A stretch of 64,000 nucleotides of DNA from Asterias rubens (Eukaryota > Echinodermata > Asteroidea > Forcipulatida > Asteriidae). The stretch covers positions 144,501 to 208,500 of the forward strand of contig NW_022985820.1 of the NCBI RefSeq assembly GCF_902459465.1. The letters run 5' to 3'. The notes beneath the pieces are model-generated. The model did not search any database, had not been told where the DNA came from, and worked only from the letters and a program-made list of their open reading frames with translations. Every line of letters starts with the position of its first letter. Position 1 is the first letter of the stretch. Shown piece by piece: positions 1 to 11,300 of this stretch. The position numbers were made by a program, and so were the translations under genes.

Positions 1-431
1 CATGTTATTTTTGGTCATCCCTTAGACATCAACAGGTGATTTTTTTTTTATTAACAGGCTGTTTCCCCAGTCTTGGTTATTTCAGATTATGACATAATCT
101 ATTTTTCAAAAGGTCATAACTTTTGAACAAAACATCAAACAAGTGTGTAAGATGTCAAAATAAAGCTTGTTCTACCTCCATGGTTGTATGCTCTTTTCAG
201 CCATGTACACGTACGTATAAAGCCTAATAAGTAAATTTTTCCCCTGTGAGTGTGACTCATTTTCTTCTTTTATATGAACACTGATGAATGAATACGATTT
301 TAATTTGAGAAAATTGCTGTGAAAGTGCACATGGCCATGCATGTGTTGGCCAAAATGACAAGAAGGCAAGTAAGTGTACATGTAAATATTTCTTTGCAAG
401 ATGAAAAACATAATGGGTGGAGCTACGTGAC

Positions 432-524
432 TCCTCCTAGAACTATTTCGGTTTCGTCCGCTATTGTCTCCCGTAAGGGTTAGGGTTGGAGACGATAGCG
501 GACAAAACCGAAATAGTTCTAGGA
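432..524. mobile_element. Foldback element with telomere-like loop
   Basis: Arms ctcctagaactatttcggtt and its inverse, extending about 38 bp each side with few mismatches. The loop contains gggttagggtt. Confidence 0.8.
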
Positions 525-882
525 GTAGAGCTACATCATCTGGTTATCCATTATAGATTATTGGAGTCGCTACTGGATCGACTGTCATAGTGTCAATCAT
601 CAATGAATAAGAACCTGCCGAGGTAAATTGTGAAGGAAGTCTTTGATCTAGGACAATGTCTAGGACAAGTTGGTACCTTTGGTTATTAAACATATTGGAA
701 TTAATATTAGTATAATATTAATAAAAATAAAACCAACTAACTAAATGTAAAATTTAAAAAGGGAACATATTTTTATATTTTTTGGGTGTGATCCCTGGCT
801 ACACGTACAGTTTAACGGTTGTATGGCTTCTGACTGGCACGCCCGAACAAAGATATTGACAAAATAGGGACACCGCCAACAT

Positions 883-983
883 AGGGCTAGATAGCTCAGT
901 TGGTAGAGCGCGGCACGTTAATCCAGAGGTCGTTGGTTCAAATCCCACTCATAGTCAATTCTTTGTTCAACCCCAAAAATCAT
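883..983 (+). mobile_element. tRNA-derived SINE
   Basis: The pol III A box tagctcagttggtagagc and B box ggttcaaatcc are intact, followed by a tail ctttgttcaaccccaaaaat. The acceptor and anticodon stems do not close, so it is not a working tRNA gene. Confidence 0.75.
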
Positions 984-2190
984 ATTTTTATAAAAAATAC
1001 ACAAAACAATTGTTAATGTTAGCAATTAGGTTTCCCTTTTTATAATTTTAATATTCTACCACAATATAATACGCCTAGATACATGATGATCGTGTTTAAT
1101 TTGCAAACAAAATTTAATAATTGTAAATGTGTCGGAAATGAACGGCTTACCCATGACTACCTGCATATATTTTTTTAGCTCCACCTGTTTTTTCTTTCGT
1201 TTACTTTTTTACTTATCGCTTGAAGATCAATCTTTCTTCTCTTTTTAACATGATGTTTCCCATGTTTTCGACGCTTGTTCCCTTTCATTTCATGTAAATT
1301 TTTTAAATGGCTGCTGTCAGCACGTCAGTTTCTTTTTAATTTCAGTTTAAAATTTGCGCACATGTGTTTTTCACGTTTTTCGGGGTTCTCGCATCACCAT
1401 CAACAACTAGCGACTGAAGTACACGTTTTTTTTTTAAAACAGAGTGACACACGAACTGCACGTTTTAAACAGCTTTATTTTAGTTGCCTTCATAAGAAAC
1501 AAGATAATTGATTGGGTCTTACCTAGCGACGCTGAAACATTGTCCAATCATATTTCAGCTACCGAACGAACTCATTATTTAACTGGTGCACTGACAACTC
1601 AGAGTTTTCTTACTGTGTTTATATATGTAAAGAGCACCAGTGAAAAATGCCCACGCTGAAATTGCAATTTGCGACTTTGTGATGCTGGCTGGACACTAGA
1701 CTTTGATTCTGTCGGATTTTTGAGGTAAAATTACTATTTATTGCACGCTATTTACAATAATAAAAAATATTCCATAAAGTTGTTAAACTCTATGCTTTCC
1801 AAACGACTCGCAATAACCTTAGAAAATGAGTAGAAAATGAGTCGCAAATTAGCAATTCTTCAGAATATATTTCTGCATCCCTTTGCATGCGGCATCGATC
1901 ATGCATTATGGCGTTTGTTTGGCATGCATTTCATTCACTGGGTTTGGGGGCGGGGAAAACGTGAGTTGGGGGGGGAGGTAGTTTTTGAAATAAACGTTTT
2001 TTAATTTGATTGGAATATAACATGAATACTATACAACATGTACATAATCACTGCTCAAGCTGGTACCCCTACCATTTACTATGGAAACATTTGGATATGT
2101 AACTTGTTAAAAAAACGGTTTTGAGTTTGACTTTTGTTAGTCAACCCTCCCTAATGTAATAATTAATATTAATAAATGACTCTCTCAGTC
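984..2190. other. Intergenic, nothing firm seen
   Basis: Short open frames only. A possible exon end TTTTTGAG/GTAAAA lies near 1725, but nothing ties it to a gene. Confidence 0.4.
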
Positions 2191-2476
2191 TCACTCACTC
2201 AGCCAGTGTTCTCCAACCTATAGAAAAGACGTGGCGTCCCGCCACGCTTTCAAGCTTTATAATGTTGCCGCCACGTTTAAATTTTTTAACTCTGTATTGT
2301 AAATTTACAACGGGAATAAGTGTAGAAATAAGGAAGACATTAATCGTTTCAGAGATTACACGTACAATCATCACAAAAAACGATGCACATAAATAACCAC
2401 ATGGTGCTTGTGCATTCGCCCCCACACCCCTACACGACGTCCAAAGTCCCAAGCTTACCAACTATCCGCGAAACAG

Positions 2477-2585
2477 GTCAACTCGTACCCAAGTCAACTC
2501 GTACCCAAAATATTGTACCCAAGTCAACTCGTACCAAAGTCAACTCGTACCCAGGTCAACTCGTACCCAAGTCAACTCGTACCGT
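2477..2585 (+). repeat. 16-bp minisatellite, left arm
   Basis: About 7 units of gtcaactcgtacccaa, one with an inserted variant (aatattgtacccaa). Confidence 0.92.
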
Positions 2586-3268
2586 ACAACGTACGTTGTA
2601 TGCCGAAACGAAGAATTTCCGTGCGGCGTGATTTGTAAGCGATAGGAAATAAAAATGATGTTCTACCATCATATGGAGCTCACTTTTATTTAAATTCCCA
2701 TGTTGAAGGGTCGCCGTGAAAGGCGTTGAGCAGATCAGATGCACACTAATTCTTCGTATCGAGGAGGTATAAATATTTCGACCTCCATGTTCATATGAGA
2801 CCAATTATTTTCAATGAAAAATATACTATGTATAAAATGCAACCCTTCATGTTTACCTTGGTGTTTTTCCTGTTAAAGTCTTCCCAAAAGAAAATTTCAT
2901 GGTAAGAATTCATTCAATTCATTCATTTGCGTTATGTTCTGATTATCGTTTTCCGATAACAAGTACATTTTAACAAATATACTTTTCCACTTTTTCCAAC
3001 CAAAACACTTTGCGTAAGTTCTTATTATCTTTTTCCGAATAAAAAACCCCAAAAAATTCATTCTAGTAAGCCTATATTAAAAAAAAGTTCTCTGATTAAT
3101 TTTCCCCACCGTAGGGCCTAAGTGAAAAAAAAACTGCAACATGAAAAAAAAAACAAGAAAACAAAATCATTGCAACAATGAATAGCTATATGTATGATTA
3201 ACAATATAAATAAATAAATTAAACTACAATATTTATCAGTATGAGTAAAAAAAATTGTAAACATTTAT

Positions 3269-3397
3269 TTGGGTGCGAGTTGACTTGGGTAAGAGTTGAC
3301 TCAGGTACGAGTTGACTCGGGTACAAGTTGACTTAGGTACGAGTTGACTTGGGTACGAGTTGACTTGGGTACGAGTTGACTTGGGTACGAGATGACC
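3269..3397 (-). repeat. 16-bp minisatellite, right arm (inverted)
   Basis: About 8 units of ttgggtacgagttgac, the reverse complement of the left-arm unit. Confidence 0.92.
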
Positions 3398-4767
3398 CGA
3401 ATTCACTATCCGCATGCTGTGATTGGCACGTTGTTCATTACGCCTGCAGATTAAACAATACACAGCCTTGGAGGAATTCTAATAACATGGACAACTTTTG
3501 CCGGCAGAGGGCGTTGCGGGGCAAAGTTTATTGAACTATTTGTGAACGTGCAATGTCGACCGATCGTCGATTCACTGAGAATTTGTTGCAAACGGAGTTC
3601 AAAACATGTTAAAAACAACCGAGCCTCAAATCACGAATGCATTGAAATGGTTGTTGATCGAAAAGGTATTATTTAGGGCAGAAATTAAGAGACAAAATTA
3701 TTTAAAAAACGGAATTTTCGAACTTCACTTCCGTGTTTTTTTTTCTTTATATTTTTACACAATTTGCGTGCTAGTGAAATACCTACGGATGATCCAAATT
3801 GTTGGTTGACTAGCCCGGTGTTGAGATAATAATTCATGATGTGAAATTATCAAAATTTAGCTTATTCCTCAGACGTCTTCAAATTCTTTTTAATTTTGAT
3901 GTTTTGATTTCGCTAGTTTCTATGACCACAAACCAGGGTAGTGGGAGAGCACAACTAATAGTTTTGTTTTGGGGGGAATCACAATAAACAAGAAGAGTAC
4001 CCTTAATATTATTGATCTTTTCACAGTTTATTTGAAAATAAACAATATATGTGGAGTAGATGTCTGTTATTACCCGAGCTGGCAAGATGTTCTCTTGATG
4101 ATGACACATTTCAGCACAACCATTTTCAGGTTTTCAACGATTATACAAAAAATATTGGTTTCTTTCCAAGTTTGTGTTCAGAAAACAACTATTGTACTTA
4201 CGTTCTTAAAAACTTTACCAAATATACCCTCAAAAAAGTCTAAGGAAAGGGGCCAGGATTATTCACCTTGGAATGCACCACAGAGCATCTAGGATCAACA
4301 AATTTCCAGGGGTCCTTTAGTGGGCCCCGGACCCCACGCCCCGAGGGCTTCGCGCTCGCATTGTACGTAACCCACGAATTAGCCCCACCCCCAGCACCAA
4401 CCTTTAATTTTATTAGTTGGAGAACACTGCTCAGCAGATCTGCAGATCCTCAATTCTTTCTTATAGGAATTAAGAAAAGTCTCCATTTATTTGATGACCC
4501 ACTTGTTCACGATTTATTGTTACGATTAAGTTGTGTCTCATTTGAGTAAACAAGACTACTGTCACAGAATATTTTAATGATTTAAAAAAGTGGCAGTCAG
4601 ATACGAAAATGTTTCCCTTTCATTTTGAGTCATTAAAAAAAAAACACATGGGAAACAACATATGAAATTTTTAATTCTCAACCATGAGAATGTGTTCTTT
4701 GGTTCCTTATCCAGATCCTACTAAAAGCAGACAACAACACTTACACTTAAGGTTTTTGATGGGATTT

Positions 4768-5058
4768 TTAGTATTGTAGGCTTATGCCTTTTAACAACCC
4801 ATATCCATTTTCATTCAAGTATTTGTCGAAGCTGTTTTTGAACTGATTGGTTGTCTTGACATTGACCACTTTGGCTGGGAGTCTATTCCAGTTACCAACA
4901 ACTCGCTGTGTGAAGAAGTATTTTCTGAGATTGAGCCCTTTGTTTAGCCTTTTTTTGAATAGTTTCATGTCATGCCCTCTAGTGTTATTTGTTTGTGAGA
5001 GTGTGAAAAGCCGCCAACAAGTCCAGAGTGCCGACAACACGCCGACAACAAGTTTCAA
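4768..5058 (-). mobile_element. 3' fragment of a non-LTR retrotransposon ORF2
   Basis: The minus-strand frame contains TRGHDMKLFKKRLNKGLNLR, KYFFTQRVVGNWNRLPAKVV and TTNQFKNSFDKYL. This is the typical C-terminal end of CR1/RTE-type reverse transcriptase ORFs. It is truncated at the 5' end, just upstream of the first lark coding exon. Confidence 0.8.
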
Positions 5059-5246
5059 ATACCTAAGATACCTGGTTAAAAATTCTCACTTTTCTGAGAA
5101 TCTGGTGCATATCATGTTAATCATAGACCTAAATGTTATTTCAACCATTTTTGTCGTACAATAAGTGACCATTTTGTCAATCCAATGAAAGTCATTTCAT
5201 GTTTTAAATATCTCCTCTATTTCGTTTTTTGCAGAAAGCTGACAAA

Positions 5247-5369
5247 ATGAATAAGAAGTTATACGTCGGTAACATTCCATTTGACTGCAATTCAGAGCAG
5301 ATGCGAGGGCTCTTTGAGCAGTTTGGAAAAGTCACAGAATGTGATGTCCTCGGCAAATATGGTTTTGTG
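5247..5369 (+). CDS. lark exon 1 (coding part): RRM1 N-terminal half
   Basis: 41 codons beginning MNKKLYVGN and ending KYGFV, followed by the donor GTAAGA in phase 0. The acceptor ttttttgcag ends at 5234, so this exon is internal in the transcript and carries 12 nt of 5' UTR. It supplies RNP2 and the first part of RNP1. Confidence 0.93.
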
Positions 5370-8300
5370 GTAAGATTTATCATTGCTTCATAAATGGCGA
5401 CAATATTTGTGTGTGTTTTGTGGCGAGCTACAAATTAGAGTAAATTACCTAACTATGATGTGTGCCACAATCTACTGTGTAGAAATGTTTGTATTTGACA
5501 GAGTAGTGCTTTGCCCAACGCGCTCAACTCTTGTCTTTGCTAGGTACTATTTGAAAAAAAACATCTTTTTGGCTACCAAAGTGTTCCTTCTGCATGCATT
5601 GTGCATGTGTAGTTAATTTTTATGTGACAAAGCTGGTTGAAATTTTGGTCACAAAATTCCTCTATAGAGACCGCATCCTTTTTGTCCTCGACAATAAGTG
5701 ACAAGCAGATGGAACAATTGGTACAAATCATTTATTGCTTCACCACTACCCAAAAAGGGATCAAACGTTAACTTCAAAAGGGGGACATCTGCTCTCACAT
5801 CAAGAAAAAAAACAGTTCTCAGCGTGGGGACTATTTGGTGCAAAAGTTTAAATTTCCATTTTTGTTTATTTTCACAGCATATGGCAACAGACTCGGAAGC
5901 CCAGACTGCAGTGAGCAATCTGGACTCTTACAACTTCATGGGGTCTGCACTGAATGTTAAATTCTCCACAGGAAACAGCAATAAATTTGGTGGTGGTGGT
6001 AAGGAATATAGTCTAAACATTTATCTTTTATAAAGCATCCAAAGTTGTATTAAACAAAGTCTGCTGTTGTTTGTAATGGGTTTCAGTATGTCGTTTGGCT
6101 GGATTTATCTTGAATTTTGTGGAGATCCATTAGACAGTAAGTTGTTATGTCCACTTCAAATTCTCCACAAATTACTCTAATGGAAAATTATTTTGCTATT
6201 TGAAGAAGTGGAAGCATTGTTATAAATGTGACAAGATTAATCATAATGTTGCTGTGTTTGTGTTAATGGCTCAGTATCTCAAAGCATTTGGGTTATTTTT
6301 TTTGTGAGTTAAATAATAAAGCAATCCTAGTGCAAATGCAGAATGTGATGTCACAATACAGATCACCATGGCGATGGTATAGACTCATATTAAATCAAGT
6401 CTTGGTACATATGGTAATGATGAAAATCTGATCTTTTGCTACTACTACCGTCTGAGTGTAGACAATGATAATCTAAGATTTCTGAACCGCTCTTATAATG
6501 CAAGGCAGGATTGAACTTATTATTTGGTGCATTGTTAACGCTAATTGCAACTAAGTTAGTTGGTAGAAATAATTATAAGCCATGTACTAGTTGTTCATGG
6601 TGCAGGCTCTTATAAATGTTGTCTTCATTTTAAGTGAATGGTATTCAAATCAGTCTGGCCCCTTTTCTGGTTCCTTTTCCATCAATCAGCCTTTAAGATG
6701 GCTTTTCCACATAAGGAACGTGACAAAGATGTTTTGTAAGAAAGCACTTGTATTTTTCCTTATAACTGACAGACCATTATTTATAAAACAAGCCTTTTCA
6801 TTTGTTTCTGCTTTATGACATTTGTAGTTAAGAGGAAGATTTACGTGGGCAACTTACCAGCAGACTGCACTGAGGAACGATTACTTGAAGAATTTGAGAA
6901 GTATGGGGACGTAGCAGAGTGTGATGTCATCAGAAACTATGGATTTATTGTAAGCCATGAACTTAGACCAATTTGTGTTGCTCAATAAAAGTTAGTAACC
7001 AACCTCAATGCCATATGTTGTGTACTGTTAACGAATGGTTCCTATTTATTTGTTTGCAGATTCTTGATCTAATGATTCCTAAAAACTCCTTTTTGCATTT
7101 TTTTTTAATACATGGTTTTATGGTTGTTGTAGAACTAAACATGTCTCATTTAAAAGTGTTGTTAATAAATAGAAAGTATTTGCTTTTGTATCCTGACAGC
7201 GGGGACACATTGGAAAATCCTTGGGAATATTTACATAATAATATATTTTATTGTTATTGACCCAACAGCACATGAAGACAGAAGATGGTGCCACAAAAGC
7301 CGTCAAACACCTTCATAATATGGACTTCTTCGGAAACAATATCACAGTTAAATTCTCCACGAGTGGAGTACACAAGGCACCTGGTGTTGGAAGTCAAGGA
7401 GAATGCTTCAAGTGTGGCAATAGAGGTCATCTATCTAGAGACTGCACTGAATGGGGGTAAGTTCTGATTATCTCATCCTGGAGGCAGTCTCCTCTGAGCT
7501 CTCTTTGCATTGGTGTCCCTTTTGGGCATCTTGGCTACACATTTTATCCTCCAAGCTCTGCCGTTGCCTTGGTGTCCCTTTTCGGCATCTTGGCTTGGCA
7601 TGTTATCCTCGAAGCTCTGTCATTGCCTTAGTATCCCTTTAGGGCATCTTGATACTTGTAAGTTAAAAGTATCGTCCCCTGAAGGTGATCCTTTGGCTGC
7701 CATTTCCCAGGTTTTATCATAAACTTGGTTATTATCAGTGTTGTAGCTAGATCAATTTTAGTGGTGGGCTCCAAATCCAATTTGGTCTGCCAAGGGCAAG
7801 CGGTTCCATATAATTATTCATGTTTAGTAATTGGGCCCTCTTTGCTAAAGTGTAATCTGGGTGCAATCTGTGTCGGACAGCACAATGTATTTTGCTCAAA
7901 GTGCTGGGCAAAATTGTGAGTTCTGGGCACCACCCACTGTGGCTACACCACTGGGTATGATCCCTGGCCACTCGACAGTCTTAGTGTATGGTAATGATGA
8001 AAATCTTATCTTTTGCTACTACTACCGTCTGAGTGTAGACAATGATAATCCAAGATTTCTGAACCGCGCTTTAGTTCAATGCAGGATTGAATTTACTTCT
8101 TATGTTGTCTTCATTTCCAGTGAATGGTTTTCAAATCAGTATTTCCCTTTTGCACCAGGTTGTATTTCGATGTTTGTGCAATTACGCTATTATTAAACTC
8201 AGCTAAACTAAACAGGACAAAGACCTGTATGAAAGCACTTCCATTTTTCATTTCAATGGTTGTAGCACCATGTTACAAGACCAGCCTTTCATGACCCTTT

Positions 8301-11300
8301 CCTTTTCTCTGTCCTTTCATGACCCTTTCCTTTTCTCTGTCCTTTCTCGACCCTTTTCTCTGTCCTTTCATGACCCTTTCCTTTTCTCTGTCCTTTCATG
8401 ACCCTTTTCTCTGTCCTTTCATGACCCTTTTCTCTGTCTTTTCATGACCCTTTCCTTTTCTCTGTCCTTTCATGACCCTTTCCTTTTCTCTGTCCTTTCA
8501 TGACCCTTTTCTCTGTCTTTTCATGACCCTTTCCTTTTCTCTGTCTTTTCATGACCCTTTCCTTTTCTCTGTCTTTTCATGACCCTTTCCTTTTCTCTGT
8601 CTTTTCATGACCCTTTCCTTTTCTCTGTCCTTTCATGACCCTTTCCTTTTCTCTGTCCTTTCATGACCCTTTCCTTTTCTCTGTCCTTTCATGACCCTTT
8701 CCTTTTCTCTGTCCTTTCATGACCCTTTCCTTTTCTCTGTCCTTTCATGACCCTTTCCTTTTCTCTGTCCTTTCATGACCCTTTTCTCTGTCTTTTCATG
8801 ACCCTTTCCTTTTCTCTGTCCTTTCATGACCCTTTCCTTTTCTCTGTCCTTTCATGACCCTTTCCTTTTCTCTGTCCTTTCATGACCCTTTTCTCTGTCT
8901 TTTCATGACCCTTTCCTTTTCTCTGTCTTTTCATGACCCTTTCCTTTTCTCTGTCCTTTCATGACCCTTTCCTTTTCTCTGTCCTTTCATGACCCTTTTC
9001 TCTGTCCTTTCATGACCCTTTTCTCTGTCCTTTCATGACCCTTTTCTCTGTCCTTTATGACATTTGTAGTTATGAGGAAGATTAACTTGGCCATTTTGCC
9101 AACAGAATCAACATAAGGCTAAATAAATAGCTCATTTGGTAGGAGCCCTGGCATGTTATATTAATTCGGAGGTTGTTGGCTCTAATCTTGCTTCAGTAAA
9201 TTTTTCTTTGTTCAACCTTAAAATAATAATCAAAAGATTTAAAGTATTTAAGTATTGTTTGAAGCTTTCCATGGTGTGGAGAAATAAGAAGAAACTATAA
9301 ACAAATAGTAAAGTTGCGGGTACAACCATGTGTGAATCTCTTAGGGTGAGTGTTGGCTCTGAAAAGAGCCAGTTTGGTCTCTTACCAAACCGGAGACCAA
9401 ACTGACTCTTTTACACATGGTTGTACCCGCAAGTTTACTATTTATTTATAGGTTCTTCTTACTAAAGAGAATGTGCACCATTACAAGAACCAAGTATCAT
9501 TTACACTACATGAAATGTGCCTCCTGAAGCATTCCAAGATTGTTAAAGTCACCTGGAAGTGGTATTTTGTCAAAATAAAGCTTTTGTCACTACTTTATGT
9601 GTTTTGATGAGTGGAATGTGAATAAACAGTTAACTAAGTTTTAAAAAAATTAGTTCTTATCTTATTTACAAATTTAAGAGTAGGCCCCGACCCGAGAGGG
9701 CGCTGTTCGTGACGTCAATCGAGGCGCGATATTTGAAGAGAAAATGCTGCACAGCGCTGAAAAAGACGTCGTACCGGACCACTAGGCACTATTGCTCTTG
9801 TGAGTCTGACCAGCCATGGAGACTGACCCAATCTTTAGTTGTTTTGCTGCATCCAGCAGCAATACACTTGGTCGGCATTGCCTGAAAAATGCAAGAAAAA
9901 ACTTTTTTCGAAACGTACAAACTCACGACTTGGACTTTGATGTACTTTGCAAAAATTGTTTTTATTGATACTAAACATATACTCTTATGTTTGAAAAAAT
10001 AAAAATTATATTTTCAGGTGAACTTAATTGTTCCTGTGGACATAAAGTGGCACCTTAATCTTTCCACAATGCAACTTACTGTTGAAATCGTTTGCTTGAT
10101 TGTAGACCCGGTGAGCGATCAAGAAGTCGAGGTGGTCCACGTGGTGGTATGGGTCGTGGTGGCTCAAGTCGTGGAAACGGTGCCTACCCATCACCAAGGC
10201 AATCTTCAGGGAGATACAATGGTTATGGAGGAGCTGACTCTTATGACCCCTACTATGACTACCCAGCCCCGCCCCCAAGGAGGCCTCCACCAAGTGATGA
10301 ATATTACAGCAGACGCTATGCAGATGACTACTACAGCAGGTAGGCTACAATGTTTACTTTGGTTTCTAGTTCCTTATTGGGTAATTTATAAACTACAGGT
10401 ATGCTTCAATGTTTTCTTTGGTTCCTAGTTCATTATTGGGTAATTTATGAAGTGTGTATGAGGCTTTGCACTTGAATACTACAGGTATGCTACAATGCTC
10501 AGTATGGTTCCTAGTTCCTTATGTTTTAGCTTGATGCATATGCAAAGGAGCTGAGATGGTTTTAAGAATGAAAAAGCTATCCAGGGGTAATGATAGGATT
10601 TGAGGCATTGCATGGTGAGGTATCAATGTATATTTGGTTTGCGGTAACACCATGTGTGTATCTACTTGCAAGGTAGAGTTGTTCTTAGGGAACTGTCTTG
10701 CTTTATTCTACTGCCGTGGAGTAGATAATCGGAGGTTCGGGAGACTTCTCAGTTCTGAAAAGAACTGTCCTGCTTTTTAACTATTACCAGGGCGGATGGT
10801 ATAGAAATTAGACTGGACTACTACTTTAGCTTATAGGATTTTAATTAACTGTACTGCCGCGGAGTAAGTTCTGAAATTGGTCTCAACGTTTCGACTAGCT
10901 TGCTCTAGTCATCGTCAGGAGAACAACTCTACCTGACAAGTAGATACACACATAGGAAATAACTATTATTGTGATTATTTGCAAAAGTACAATCATTTTA
11001 TATCTCTTCACTTTATGGTCGTGATGAAACTGTTATCATTGCTACTACTACCGTCTGAATGCAAATGATTAGCCAAAGTTTCTGAACCATTTCTTTCTTG
11101 AAGATGAAGTGAAACTCCAACCTTTATTCACATTTAATTAGATTTCACTGCGTTTCTTTTTAATGCTATGAATGATTTTAATTTATTAAGGAGGCCAGCA
11201 CCCCGTGACTATCCACCAAGAGAGAGAGAATATCCCAGAGAGTACGCCCTACGAGCCAGGAGTAGGAGTCCACCACCCTCTTATAGGCGTCGTCTGTCAC

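Larger units (their letters stand above)
2204..4429. mobile_element. 2.2-kb TIR element with inverted minisatellite arms
   Basis: Ends cagtgttctccaac and gttggagaacactg are perfect inverted repeats flanked on both sides by ctcagc. Inside are a forward (2477-2585) and an inverted (3269-3397) array of the same 15-16-bp unit. No transposase frame is visible, so the element is non-autonomous. Confidence 0.75.

Noticed and set aside
883..955. tRNA gene
   Set aside because: Only the internal promoter boxes are tRNA-like; stems do not pair and a SINE tail follows.
3480..3670. 5' non-coding exon of lark ending GAAAAG/GTATTA
   Set aside because: It lies inside the 2204-4429 TIR element and has no supporting signal beyond a weak donor.
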